Both the position numbers and the translations under genes were made by a program. Source: Deltaproteobacteria bacterium (GTDB lineage: Bacteria > Myxococcota_A > Polyangia > Polyangiales > JADJMO01). Taken from it: DNA of 42,331 nucleotides. The stretch spans positions 1 through 42,331 of the forward strand of contig JALHOE010000059.1 in assembly GCA_022843175.1 (NCBI GenBank), in the 5' to 3' direction. This document shows, piece after piece, positions 33,487-41,281 of this stretch (position 1 is its first letter; every line of letters starts with the position of its first letter). The notes beneath the pieces are model-generated. The model was not told where the DNA came from and did no database searches. It was given only the letters and a program-made list of their open reading frames with translations.

Positions 33487-34803
33487 ATGAAGCCCATTCG
33501 ATTTGCGCTCCTCGGCTGTGGCACCGTCGGCAGCGGCGTCGTCGAGCTCACCACGCGCAACGCCGCGTATCTCGCCGCCCGCATCGGCGCGCCGCTCGAG
33601 CTCGCGCGCATCGTCGTCCGCGACAAGAGCAAGGCCCGCAAGGTCGATCCCGCGCTCCTCTCCACCGACGCCGACGCCGCGATCGCCGACCCGTCCATCG
33701 ACATCGTCGTCGAGGTCGTCGGCGGCGAGGACCCCGCCGGCCGCTGGCTCGAGGAGGCGCTGCGTCGCGGCAAGAGCGTCGTCACGGCCAACAAGTCGCT
33801 GCTCGCCGTGCGCGGTCCCGCGCTGCTCTCGCTCGCCGCCGAGCACAAGGTCGACCTCGCGTTCGAGGCGTCGGTCGGCGGTGCGATCCCGGTGATCCGC
33901 ACGCTCCGCGATCACCTCGTCGCCGACTGGGTGCGCTCGCTGCGCGGCATCGTCAACGGAACCTGCAACTACATCCTCACCCGCATGCGGGACGAGTCCG
34001 CGTCGTTCGACTCGGTGCTCGCCGCGGCCCAGGAGCTCGGCTACGCCGAGGCCGAGCCCTCGCTCGACGTCGACGGTCACGACGCCGCGCACAAGCTGTG
34101 CGTGCTCGCGCTCCTCGCGTACGGCGCAGCGGTCAAGCCGAGCGAGGTCCCGACCGAGGGCATTCGCGCGATCGAGCCGATCGATCACCGGTTCGCGGCC
34201 CGCTTCGGCTTCGGCATCAAGCACCTCGCGGTCGCCCGCGAGACGAAGGACCGCTCGCTCGATCTCCGCGTGCACCCGGCGCTGGTCCCCGCGCGCGCGC
34301 CGCTCGCTTCGGTCGACGGCGTGCTCAACGCGATCGCGATCGAGGCCGACGGCGCCGGCTCGCAGGTGCTCGTTGGCCGCGGCGCGGGCTCGCTGCCGAC
34401 GGCGGTGAGCGTCGTCGCCGATCTCGTCGACGTCGCGCGCAACCGCCGCGCGGGCGTGGCCGGGCTGCTCACCCACGGCCTCGACATCACCCGCCGCCCG
34501 CTGGCTGCGCCGCAGAGTCAGGAGGCGATCTGGTATTTGCGCATGCGCGTCGCCGATCGCCCCGGCGTGCTCGCCCAGATCGCGGGCGCGCTCGGCAAGC
34601 ACGAGGTCTCGATCGAGCAGCTCGTGCAGGAGGGCGGCGGCGGTCGCCGCGCGGTCGATCGCACCGGCACGGCCGACGAGAGCCGGGTCATCGTCATGCT
34701 CACCCACGACGCCGTGGAGCGCGACGTTCGCGCCGCGCTGGACTACGTGGACGCACAGCCCTTCGTCCACGGACGCTCGCTCGCGCTGCGCGTCGAGAGT
34801 TGA
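33487..34803 (+). CDS. hom: Homoserine dehydrogenase with ACT domain
   Basis: 438 residues from ATG 33487. It reduces aspartate semialdehyde to homoserine on the way to threonine, methionine and isoleucine. The NAD(P)-binding domain (about 1-130) has GCGTVGSG at 10-17 and ANKSLL at 101-106. The catalytic domain shows EASVGGAIPV (127-136), NGTCNYIL (157-164) and DVDGHDAAHKL with catalytic Lys203. The C-terminal ACT domain (about 345-430, opening IWYLRMRVADRPGVLAQIAG) is the usual site for threonine feedback. Length fits the monofunctional class; there is no aspartokinase part. No threonine synthase or kinase gene lies beside it. No ribosome site; TACTCT precedes it by 10 bases. Confidence 0.97.
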   Translation: MKPIRFALLGCGTVGSGVVELTTRNAAYLAARIGAPLELARIVVRDKSKARKVDPALLSTDADAAIADPSIDIVVEVVGGEDPAGRWLEEALRRGKSVVTANKSLLAVRGPALLSLAAEHKVDLAFEASVGGAIPVIRTLRDHLVADWVRSLRGIVNGTCNYILTRMRDESASFDSVLAAAQELGYAEAEPSLDVDGHDAAHKLCVLALLAYGAAVKPSEVPTEGIRAIEPIDHRFAARFGFGIKHLAVARETKDRSLDLRVHPALVPARAPLASVDGVLNAIAIEADGAGSQVLVGRGAGSLPTAVSVVADLVDVARNRRAGVAGLLTHGLDITRRPLAAPQSQEAIWYLRMRVADRPGVLAQIAGALGKHEVSIEQLVQEGGGGRRAVDRTGTADESRVIVMLTHDAVERDVRAALDYVDAQPFVHGRSLALRVES

Positions 34804-34856
34804 GAATCGAGGGCGGGCCGGCGCAACCTCGACGCCGCCGCGCCATCGACTGTCCG

Positions 34857-35246
34857 ATGTCTGGAGCCCTCTCTGCCCTCCTCGTCGAGGACGACCACGA
34901 TCTCGGTCCGTGCATCCACGAGATCCTCGACGAGGGCGGCTACGAGACGACGCTCGTGAAGTCGTTGCGCGAGGCGCGCGAGGCTCTGCGCGCGCAATCG
35001 TTCGACGTCGTGGTGCTCGACATGATGCTCGGCGCCGACAACGCCCGCGACCTGCTCGCCGAGTTCGTCGCCAGCCGCGCCGCGCCGCCCACCCTCCTGG
35101 TCAGCGCCGCCCGCGACGCCGCAGCGCTCGCGAGCACCTACGGCATCGCCCTCGTCCCGAAGCCCTTCGACCTCGACGTGTTCCTCGAGGAGGTCGAGCG
35201 GGTGCGGCGGGAGCGGCAGCGGCCTTCCGAGCCGCGGGTGACCTGA
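34857..35246 (+). CDS. Receiver-only response regulator (orphan)
   Basis: 129 residues from ATG 34857. A complete receiver: acidic EDD at 11-13, phosphorylation site Asp55 in VVLDMMLG, Ser83 and Lys102 in PKPF. The tail after residue 118 is Arg-rich and short; there is no output domain. It lies 53 bases behind hom, probably by chance rather than function, and ends 12 bases from the convergent ECF sigma factor gene. No kinase is adjacent. Such proteins act through protein contact or as phosphate shuttles; its partner is not visible here. Confidence 0.88.
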   Translation: MSGALSALLVEDDHDLGPCIHEILDEGGYETTLVKSLREAREALRAQSFDVVVLDMMLGADNARDLLAEFVASRAAPPTLLVSAARDAAALASTYGIALVPKPFDLDVFLEEVERVRRERQRPSEPRVT

Positions 35247-35258
35247 GCTCGGGGAGCG

Positions 35259-35990
35259 CTACTTCTTCTCGAAGAAGTCTGCGCGGCGGGCCGAGAGCAT
35301 CTTTCGGATCTTCTCGAGCGCGTCGAACATGCGCTTGCGGGCGGCCTGCTCGGTGATCTCGAACGCGTCGGCGATCTCCTTGTAGGAGAGCTCTTCGCGG
35401 AAGCGGAGGGTGAGGAGCCCGCGCGTCTCGTCGCCGAGGGTGGTGAGCACCTGATCGAGCGTTTGCAGGTCCTCGGCCTTTTGCAGGCCGGTGACCGGGC
35501 CGATCGCGTCGGCGATCCAGCGGGAGTCGCTCACCTGCGAGAGCGGCATGCCCTGGCGCGCGGCCGCCGCATCGAGCGCCTTGTGGCGTGCGATGCCGAA
35601 CAGCCAGGTGCGGAACGTGCTCTGACCGGAGAACTCGGCGGCGCGCTCGGCGGCGACGGCGAACGCCGTTTGCGCGACGTCCTCCGCGGTGACGTCGTCG
35701 TGGACGAACGCGAGGCAGAAGCGGATGAGCGCCGACCGGTAGTTGGTGGTGGCGAGCGTGAGCGCGCTCTTGACGTCGTTGCGCGCGAGCGCCGCGCGGA
35801 TCGATTCCTCGACCGTGGCTGGCGGGGGCACCGACCGCCCGAGCTCGAGCGGCTGCTCCGCTCGGGAGTGCTCGAGGGGCAGCTCCGCTCGGGAGTGCTC
35901 GGGCTCCGACGCGACGCGCACCTCGCTCTGTGCCGCGAGATCGGACGGCGGACCAGCAACCGGAGTCTTGGGGGAGGCTTCGCCCGACAT
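35259..35990 (-). CDS. ECF-type RNA polymerase sigma factor with repeat-bearing N-terminal extension
   Basis: 243 residues from ATG 35990. Sigma region 2 spans about 80-148 (FVHDDVTAEDVAQTAFAVAA, then TFRTWLFGIARHKALD) and region 4 about 175-232 (LGDETRGLLTLRF, then YKEIADAFEITEQAARKRM). The first 60 residues are unusual for an ECF factor: Pro/Glu/Ser-rich, with a tandem 9-residue repeat EHSRAELPL/EHSRAEQPL at 31-48, probably disordered. The preceding gene on the same strand, 17 bases up, encodes a three-TM Cys-rich protein, and a site-2 protease is divergent to that; no classical anti-sigma domain is recognisable. The last codons form a palindrome (35261-35278) created by the Phe-Phe-Glu-Lys-Lys codons. 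Confidence 0.92.
   Translation of the reverse strand: MSGEASPKTPVAGPPSDLAAQSEVRVASEPEHSRAELPLEHSRAEQPLELGRSVPPPATVEESIRAALARNDVKSALTLATTNYRSALIRFCLAFVHDDVTAEDVAQTAFAVAAERAAEFSGQSTFRTWLFGIARHKALDAAAARQGMPLSQVSDSRWIADAIGPVTGLQKAEDLQTLDQVLTTLGDETRGLLTLRFREELSYKEIADAFEITEQAARKRMFDALEKIRKMLSARRADFFEKK
35855..35901 (-). repeat. 27-base tandem repeat inside the sigma-factor gene
   Basis: The 20-base core GCTCCGCTCGGGAGTGCTCG (plus-strand reading) occurs at 35855-35874 and again at 35882-35901, a period of 27 bases or 9 codons. Being in frame, changes in copy number would lengthen or shorten the N-terminal extension without disrupting the factor. Confidence 0.85.
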
Positions 35991-36007
35991 GGAAGCCGGG
36001 CAGCTTA

Positions 36008-36820
36008 CTACGGGTTGGTCGACTGCGCCGGTGCTGCCGCTTTCGGACAGGTTCGGGCCGCCTCCTGGAAGCAATCCCCGGTGCCCGAGCGCCCGTCGAT
36101 CGTCCGCATGCAATCGACGAAGCCCGCTCGTTGACCTGGATCGCACCCGATCGCGGCGAGCTCCATGCAGGCGTGCCAGCGCTGGACCGCGACCCGAACG
36201 GCGCCCCGCGCGATGGAGGGCGCGCTGATCCGACGGGGCGTGTCCCCGAACCACACATCGACGGTGGCGAAGCGGTGAAACTCGGCGAGCGGAAGCGGCC
36301 CGTGCTCGATGCCGTGGGTCGACGCGCCGCCGTAGGAGGTCACCGAGAGCCAGTAGCAGCCCTCCGCGCCGGGCGTGTAGAGGTGGGCGCCGAACGGTCC
36401 GACGTCGACCTCGATCTCGCGCATGCCCATCGGCGCGCCGGGCGGAGACCAGGCGAGTCGGCGTCGCCCGAGCGCCACCCGGGTCCACGGGGGCTCGCCC
36501 ACGCCGGAGCCGGGGGGCACGGTCATGCGGCGCACCCCGTCGACCCAGATGTCGATCGGGGCGTCGGTGGCGTTGTCGACGTGCAGCAGCGGGTGGGCCG
36601 CATGGAAAGTGGGGACCGCGAGGAGCGGGGCGAGGACGACGGCCGAGAGGGCGACGGCGATCGCGGCCGCGCGGTCCCGTCGGGCGAGCAGCGCGGGCAT
36701 GGCCAGGATGGAGACCGCGGCCGCGATGAGCCCGCTCAGGGGAACGGCGCGCGCCACCAGCCCGACCGTGACGACCACGGCCGAGGCCAGCAATACCGAG
36801 ACGGCGAGCGCACGGCGCAC
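36008..36820 (-). CDS. Three-TM protein with Cys-rich extracytoplasmic domain, unknown function
   Basis: 270 residues if started at GTG 36820, which gives a basic N-terminus followed by a membrane helix; a TTG about 20 codons upstream is the alternative. Three membrane segments (about 4-25, 27-45, 50-70) put the remaining 200 residues outside the cytoplasm. That part is beta-rich (HVDNATDAPIDIWVDG, a pattern seen in extracytoplasmic PEGA-like sandwiches) and has six Cys, five of them in the last 53 residues (218, 226, 237, 250, 258), suggesting disulfides. The ECF sigma factor gene starts 17 bases later, so the two are co-transcribed. It could be a sensor or regulator of that factor, but the N-terminal cytoplasmic part is too short for a normal anti-sigma domain. 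Confidence 0.72.
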   Translation of the reverse strand: MRRALAVSVLLASAVVVTVGLVARAVPLSGLIAAAVSILAMPALLARRDRAAAIAVALSAVVLAPLLAVPTFHAAHPLLHVDNATDAPIDIWVDGVRRMTVPPGSGVGEPPWTRVALGRRRLAWSPPGAPMGMREIEVDVGPFGAHLYTPGAEGCYWLSVTSYGGASTHGIEHGPLPLAEFHRFATVDVWFGDTPRRISAPSIARGAVRVAVQRWHACMELAAIGCDPGQRAGFVDCMRTIDGRSGTGDCFQEAARTCPKAAAPAQSTNP

Positions 36821-36947
36821 GTTGGATCGACGCGGGGCGAGCCGAGGCGTCGCCCAGCCGGCCCCAAAAACCAAAGCCGGGCTCAGCGGAAGGGGCGTTG
36901 CGACCGAGGGCGCGCTAAAGTCATCGTTCTCCTCTGGGAAGCCATCG

Positions 36948-37988
36948 ATGATCGTCCTGCTCGCGATCCTGGGCCTCGGCGTGCTGATGGCCGTCCACGA
37001 GGGCGGCCATTTCCTACTGGCCCGCGTCTTCAAGATGCGGGTCATCAAGTACTCGATCGGCTTCGGTCCGGTCCTGTGGTCGAAGCAGCCGCGCGGCTCC
37101 GAGACCACCTACCAAATCGCGCTGCTGCCGTTCCTCGCCTACGTGCAGATCGCGGGCATGAACCCGCACGAGGAGATCGATCCCAAGGACAAGGGCTCCT
37201 ACGCCAACGCGTCGTGGCTCGGGCGGTTCCTCACGATCGTCGCCGGGCCGGTCGCCAACTACCTCACGGCCGTCATCGCGTTCTTCTTCCTCGTCCTCGC
37301 CATGGGCCGGCCCGACATCGACGGGCTCAAGGTCGGCACCATCGATCCGAAGGGCTCCGCCGCCACCGCGCAGGTGCAGCCCAACGACGAGGTGAAGTCC
37401 GTCGGCGGCAAGGCGGTCAAGGACTGGAACGAGATGCGGAACGAGATCCAAGCCCACAAGGGCAAGGAGATCGAGCTCGTCGTCCAACGCGGCACCGAGG
37501 CGGTGACGCTCAAGGTCACCCCCGCGGCCGACAGCGGCCGCATCGGCATCACGCCCAAGGAGCTCCGTCGCCCGGTCGGCGTCGCCCAGGCGGCCAAGGA
37601 GGCGGCGATCGAGCCGCCGAAGATCGCCGTGGCGATGGTCATCGGCCTCGGCCGGGTCATCACCCGGAAGGACAAGGCCGAGCTACGCGGCCCGGTCGGG
37701 ATCGTCAACGAAGCGGCCGGTCAAATCCGCAAGGGCTGGGAGTCCGGCGTCGAGTTCTTCGTCATCCTCTCGATCTACATCTGCATCTTCAACCTGCTCC
37801 CGTTCCCCGCGCTCGACGGCGGGCGCCTCGCGTTCCTGCTCTACGAGTTCGTCGCGCGAAAGCGGCCCGACGCGAAGTTCGAGGCGCGGGTCCATTTGGT
37901 CGGCCTCCTCGCCCTGCTCACGCTCTCCCTCGGTATCTTCAGCGTCGAAATCTGGCAGTCCCTCGCCCGGCTCTTCGTAAAGGGCTGA
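36948..37988 (+). CDS. rseP: RseP-type site-2 membrane metalloprotease
   Basis: 346 residues from ATG 36948, with GGGAAG about 7 bases before it and a -10-like TAAAGT at 36916-36921. Membrane segment 1 holds the zinc site HEGGH (17-21); the third zinc ligand lies in NLLPFPALDGG with Asp290. One PDZ domain lies between (about 125-210, opening VGTIDPKGSAATAQVQPNDEV); E. coli RseP has two, so this one is shorter (346 against 450). A last membrane segment closes the chain. These enzymes cut membrane-spanning regulators, classically anti-sigma factors, and signal-peptide remnants. Its divergent neighbour codes a membrane protein with an ECF sigma factor behind it, which fits a regulated-proteolysis unit; the usual dxr/bamA neighbours are absent. 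Confidence 0.93.
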   Translation: MIVLLAILGLGVLMAVHEGGHFLLARVFKMRVIKYSIGFGPVLWSKQPRGSETTYQIALLPFLAYVQIAGMNPHEEIDPKDKGSYANASWLGRFLTIVAGPVANYLTAVIAFFFLVLAMGRPDIDGLKVGTIDPKGSAATAQVQPNDEVKSVGGKAVKDWNEMRNEIQAHKGKEIELVVQRGTEAVTLKVTPAADSGRIGITPKELRRPVGVAQAAKEAAIEPPKIAVAMVIGLGRVITRKDKAELRGPVGIVNEAAGQIRKGWESGVEFFVILSIYICIFNLLPFPALDGGRLAFLLYEFVARKRPDAKFEARVHLVGLLALLTLSLGIFSVEIWQSLARLFVKG

Positions 37989-38031
37989 TTGGGCGGGTGG
38001 GCACGGGGCGTGCTACAAAGGCGCCCGTTCG

Positions 38032-38982
38032 ATGCTGCTATCCGTGGTCGTCGTGAACTGGAACTCGCGGGGAGACCTCCTGGTCTGCCTCGAGTCGCTG
38101 GCGCGGCAGACGCACAAGGACCTCGAAATCATCGTGATCGACAACGGCTCGACCGACGGCTCGGTCGCGGCCGTTCGAGAGCACTACCCGTCGGCGGTCG
38201 TCCTCGAGCAGCCGAACAACCTCGGGTTCGCCGAGGGCTGCAACCGTGGCATCGCTGCCAGCCATGGCGAGTGGGTCGCGTTGCTGAACAACGACACCGT
38301 CGCGGACCCGGGCTGGGCCGAGCGCCTCGCGAAGGTGGCCGAGGGCGCGCCCCCGCGCTGCGGGATGCTGCAGTCGGTCATGCTGTTCATGGACCGTCCG
38401 CGCGAGATCAACTCCACCGGCATCGTCCTCAACACCTGGGGCTCCGGCAACGACCGCCGCGAGGGCGAGTGCCCCGACGACCTCGACGCTGAGGAGATCT
38501 TCTGCCCGACCGCAGGCGCCTGCGCGTACCGCCGGTCGATGCTCGAGGAGATCAAGCTGCCGGTCGGCTACTTCGACCGCGAGCACTTCATGTACTTCGA
38601 GGACCTCGACCTCGGCTGGCGCGCGCGGCTCGCCGGCTGGAGCGCGCAGCTCGTCCCCGACTCGATCGTCCTCCACAAGTATCAGGCGAGCGCGGTGCGG
38701 CACGGGCACCACTGGATGATCGTGCTGTCGCACAGAAACCGGCTGCGCACGCTGATCAAGAACGCGTCCCCCACCTTCTTCGCCAAGGCGCTGCCGCGCA
38801 CCGTCGAGGAGATCCTTCGCCTATTCCGCTTCGAGGGCGTGAAGACGATCGTTCCGCTCGCGCGCGTCCTCCTCGAGAGCACGCGCATGCGCCGCAACGT
38901 CACGGCGCTCGCGCGGTCCTCTCGCACGGGCGTCGAGCAGAGCTGGGTTGGTCGCGGGGGCCGTCCGCTCGAGGTGCCGTGA
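38032..38982 (+). CDS. Family 2 glycosyltransferase (rhamnosyltransferase-like)
   Basis: 316 residues from ATG 38032. GT-A fold opening SVVVVNWNSRGDLLVCLESL, nucleotide-binding IDNGSTDGS (36-44), the metal-site equivalent LLNNDT, and the acceptor-side FEDLDLGWR motif typical of the WcaE/rhamnosyltransferase branch of GT2. It adds a sugar to a lipid-linked or surface glycan on the cytoplasmic face. No ribosome site is visible; TACAAA at 38016-38021 could be a -10 box. It opens the polysaccharide cluster at the right end. The C-terminus has a basic amphipathic stretch. Its stop codon and that of the convergent FkbM gene together make the palindrome TGACGTCA (38980-38987). Confidence 0.93.
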   Translation: MLLSVVVVNWNSRGDLLVCLESLARQTHKDLEIIVIDNGSTDGSVAAVREHYPSAVVLEQPNNLGFAEGCNRGIAASHGEWVALLNNDTVADPGWAERLAKVAEGAPPRCGMLQSVMLFMDRPREINSTGIVLNTWGSGNDRREGECPDDLDAEEIFCPTAGACAYRRSMLEEIKLPVGYFDREHFMYFEDLDLGWRARLAGWSAQLVPDSIVLHKYQASAVRHGHHWMIVLSHRNRLRTLIKNASPTFFAKALPRTVEEILRLFRFEGVKTIVPLARVLLESTRMRRNVTALARSSRTGVEQSWVGRGGRPLEVP

Positions 38983-38984
38983 CG

Positions 38985-39842
38985 TCAGCGTTGGCGGTTC
39001 CGGACCACGCGCAGCCGATCGCGGGCGGTCTCGGCCTGACGCCCGACCCACTTGGCGAGGTCAGAGGCCGCCGACATCACCCGCTGCGACGCGCGCAGCA
39101 TGCGGACCTCGGCCTCGAGCTCCTCGATCTGGCTCTGGTACTCCCAGGGGAGGAAGTCGTCGAAGACGTTGGGCGGGACCTGCATGCGCTCGATGAGCGC
39201 TTGGTCCTCGGCGCGCACGTAGTAGCGATTGAGCCCGTCGAACACGCCGAACAGGTAGTCCGCAGAGAGCAGGATGTGCTCCCAGCGGTGGTGGGTGGCC
39301 TCTTCGCTCTTGGGGCGCGTGGACTCCACGATGACGATGCGCGGGCGGTACTTGCGGAAGTCGCCGCCCTCGAGCACCTCGCGCTCGTGGCCCTCGACGT
39401 CGACCGACATGAAGCTGATCGGCCCCTCGACGTGCTCGGCGCAGATGTCCGCGAGCGTGACGACCGGGGTCTCGATCTCCTCGAACACGAAGCCGTTGGC
39501 GCGGTGGACCGCGACCTCTTCCGCCACGAACGTGGAGAGGCCCGACGCGTCTCCCCCGTGGGCGTCGGCGATGGCGCGGAAGAACGTCATGCGGCCGCGC
39601 TTGTTCGACACGCCGACGTTGAGGTTGATGTCCCGCGGGCGACCGGCGACGAGCAGGTCGTACATCTTGGGCGACGCGTCGACGTTGATGCCGCGCCAGC
39701 CGAGGTCGTAGAAGTGCTTGGTGATCGACAGCTTCACCGGATCGCAGGCGCCGATGTCGACCCAGAAACCAGGCGGCGCGTCGCCGAGCGCGCGGCGCAG
39801 GAGGACGTCTTCTCGGTTTTGCGCGTACGAGATCCAGGCCAT
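38985..39842 (-). CDS. FkbM-family methyltransferase with C-terminal coiled coil
   Basis: 285 residues from ATG 39842. The opening SYAQNREDVLLRRAL and the SAM-binding WVDIGACDP (27-35) with INVDAS and MSVDVEGHE identify the FkbM family, which O-methylates sugars or related groups. Residues about 232-285 form a coiled coil and basic tail (IEELEAEVRMLRASQ), an extension not needed for catalysis, perhaps for docking to a glycosyltransferase or the membrane. It is transcribed against its cluster neighbours: 2 bases separate it from the GT2 gene end and 53 bases from the flippase start. Acceptor sugar unknown. Confidence 0.9.
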   Translation of the reverse strand: MAWISYAQNREDVLLRRALGDAPPGFWVDIGACDPVKLSITKHFYDLGWRGINVDASPKMYDLLVAGRPRDINLNVGVSNKRGRMTFFRAIADAHGGDASGLSTFVAEEVAVHRANGFVFEEIETPVVTLADICAEHVEGPISFMSVDVEGHEREVLEGGDFRKYRPRIVIVESTRPKSEEATHHRWEHILLSADYLFGVFDGLNRYYVRAEDQALIERMQVPPNVFDDFLPWEYQSQIEELEAEVRMLRASQRVMSAASDLAKWVGRQAETARDRLRVVRNRQR

Positions 39843-39895
39843 GTCGTCTTGACGAGTGTTTCACCTACCACCGGCTGCCGCGGGAGCAAACACGC

Positions 39896-41281
39896 GTGAT
39901 CCAGGCAGCCCGCAACGTCATCGCCGCGCTCGCGACCAGAACGCCCCACGACACGTCGACCTCGGACGGGCGGGCCAAGGAGCGCTATCGCCGCGCCGCG
40001 CTGTCCACCGCCACGAGCGCGGTCGCGCAGGGGCTCGGCATTTTTACCGGCCTCGCCGCGATCCGGATCACGGTTGGGTATCTTGGCAAGGAGCAGTACG
40101 GCCTGTGGATGGCCGTCAGCGCGCTCCTCACCTGGGCGGCGCTCGCCGACTTCGGTCTCGGACGCGGGGTGCAGAACCACCTGAGCGAGGCCTACGGGCA
40201 CGACGACCGCGAGGCGGCGTCGCGCTACGTGTCCACGGCGTTCATCGTGCTGTGCGCGATCGCTGTCGCGTTCGCCCTGGTGATGGTGCCGCTCCTGTTC
40301 GTCATTCCCTGGACGAAGGTGCTGAACGTCACCGACCCGACCCTCGCCGGCAAGGCGCGCATCGTGGTCGCCGCGGTGATCGCGGTGTTCCTCGCCAACT
40401 TCCCGCTCAGCCTGGTCCCCACCATCTACAGCGCGCACCAGCGCGGCTACGTCGCCAACCTCTTCGGCATCGTCGGCAGCCTGCTGTCGCTCGGCGCGCT
40501 CCTGGTCATCGTCAAGCTGCGCGCGCCGATGCCCTGGCTCATCCTCACCGGCGGCGGCATCGGCGTGTTCATGACGTGCGTGAACATGGTGTGGATCGTG
40601 CGCGAGATGCCGTGGCTGCGGCCGCGGATGTCCCTGTTCTCGCGCGCCACCCTGCGCTCGCTGGCCGGGGTCTCGGTGCCGCTCCTGCTCTACCAACTCG
40701 GCGGCCTGATCATCAACGAGACCCAGACCATCCTCATCGCCCACCGCATCGGGCTCAGCGGCGTCACCGACTATTCGATCCTGATGCGGGTCTACATCCT
40801 GCCGGCGTTGCTGGTCGGGATGATCGACGGTCCGCTCATCCCCGCGTTCCGCGAGGCGTACGTGCGCGGCGATCATGACTGGCTGCGGAGCGCGTTCTGG
40901 CGCGTCACCCGGCTCAAGATGTGGATCGCGGCCGGCGCGGCCATCGGCTACCTCCTGCTCGGCAACTTCGCGGTCAAGCTGCTCTCGGGCCGCGCGGTGT
41001 CGTTCGACTGGCGCGTGTGGGCTGCGTGCGGGTTCCTGCAGTTCGTGGCGATCTGGAACGTGTCGTTCAACGACCTGATGATCGCGATTAACCGGCTGTG
41101 GGTGCTCGTCGTCGGCATCCTCTTCAACGGGATCGTCACCCTGTCGCTCACCTGGGCGTTCTCCGCCAAGTGGGGAATCCTCGGCGTGGTCCTCGCGACG
41201 CCGATCTATTCGCTGGTCGTCACGGCGTGGTTGTTTCCCTGGGTGTGTCGTGATGTTGTCGGGGCCAACAGGGCTCGATGA
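39896..41281 (+). CDS. Wzx-like polysaccharide flippase (MATE/MVF superfamily)
   Basis: 461 residues from GTG 39896, with GGGAG about 9 bases before it. About 12-14 membrane helices after a cytoplasmic N-terminus of some 35 residues; the stretch LGKEQYGLWMAVSALLTWAALADFGLGRGVQN is the conserved helix 2 region of polysaccharide-exporting flippases (split: LGKEQYGLWMAV, then ADFGLGRGV). It would flip undecaprenyl-linked glycan units across the inner membrane. The stop overlaps the next start (ATGA), so it is co-translated with the GT4 gene. Sequence alone does not show which glycan it moves. Confidence 0.9.
   Translation: MIQAARNVIAALATRTPHDTSTSDGRAKERYRRAALSTATSAVAQGLGIFTGLAAIRITVGYLGKEQYGLWMAVSALLTWAALADFGLGRGVQNHLSEAYGHDDREAASRYVSTAFIVLCAIAVAFALVMVPLLFVIPWTKVLNVTDPTLAGKARIVVAAVIAVFLANFPLSLVPTIYSAHQRGYVANLFGIVGSLLSLGALLVIVKLRAPMPWLILTGGGIGVFMTCVNMVWIVREMPWLRPRMSLFSRATLRSLAGVSVPLLLYQLGGLIINETQTILIAHRIGLSGVTDYSILMRVYILPALLVGMIDGPLIPAFREAYVRGDHDWLRSAFWRVTRLKMWIAAGAAIGYLLLGNFAVKLLSGRAVSFDWRVWAACGFLQFVAIWNVSFNDLMIAINRLWVLVVGILFNGIVTLSLTWAFSAKWGILGVVLATPIYSLVVTAWLFPWVCRDVVGANRAR

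Noticed and set aside
35261-35278. Perfect palindrome ACTTCTTC-TC-GAAGAAGT at the end of the sigma-factor gene
   Set aside because: It follows directly from the codons for Phe-Phe-Glu-Lys-Lys and has a two-base loop and no T-run, so it is not a convincing terminator or operator.
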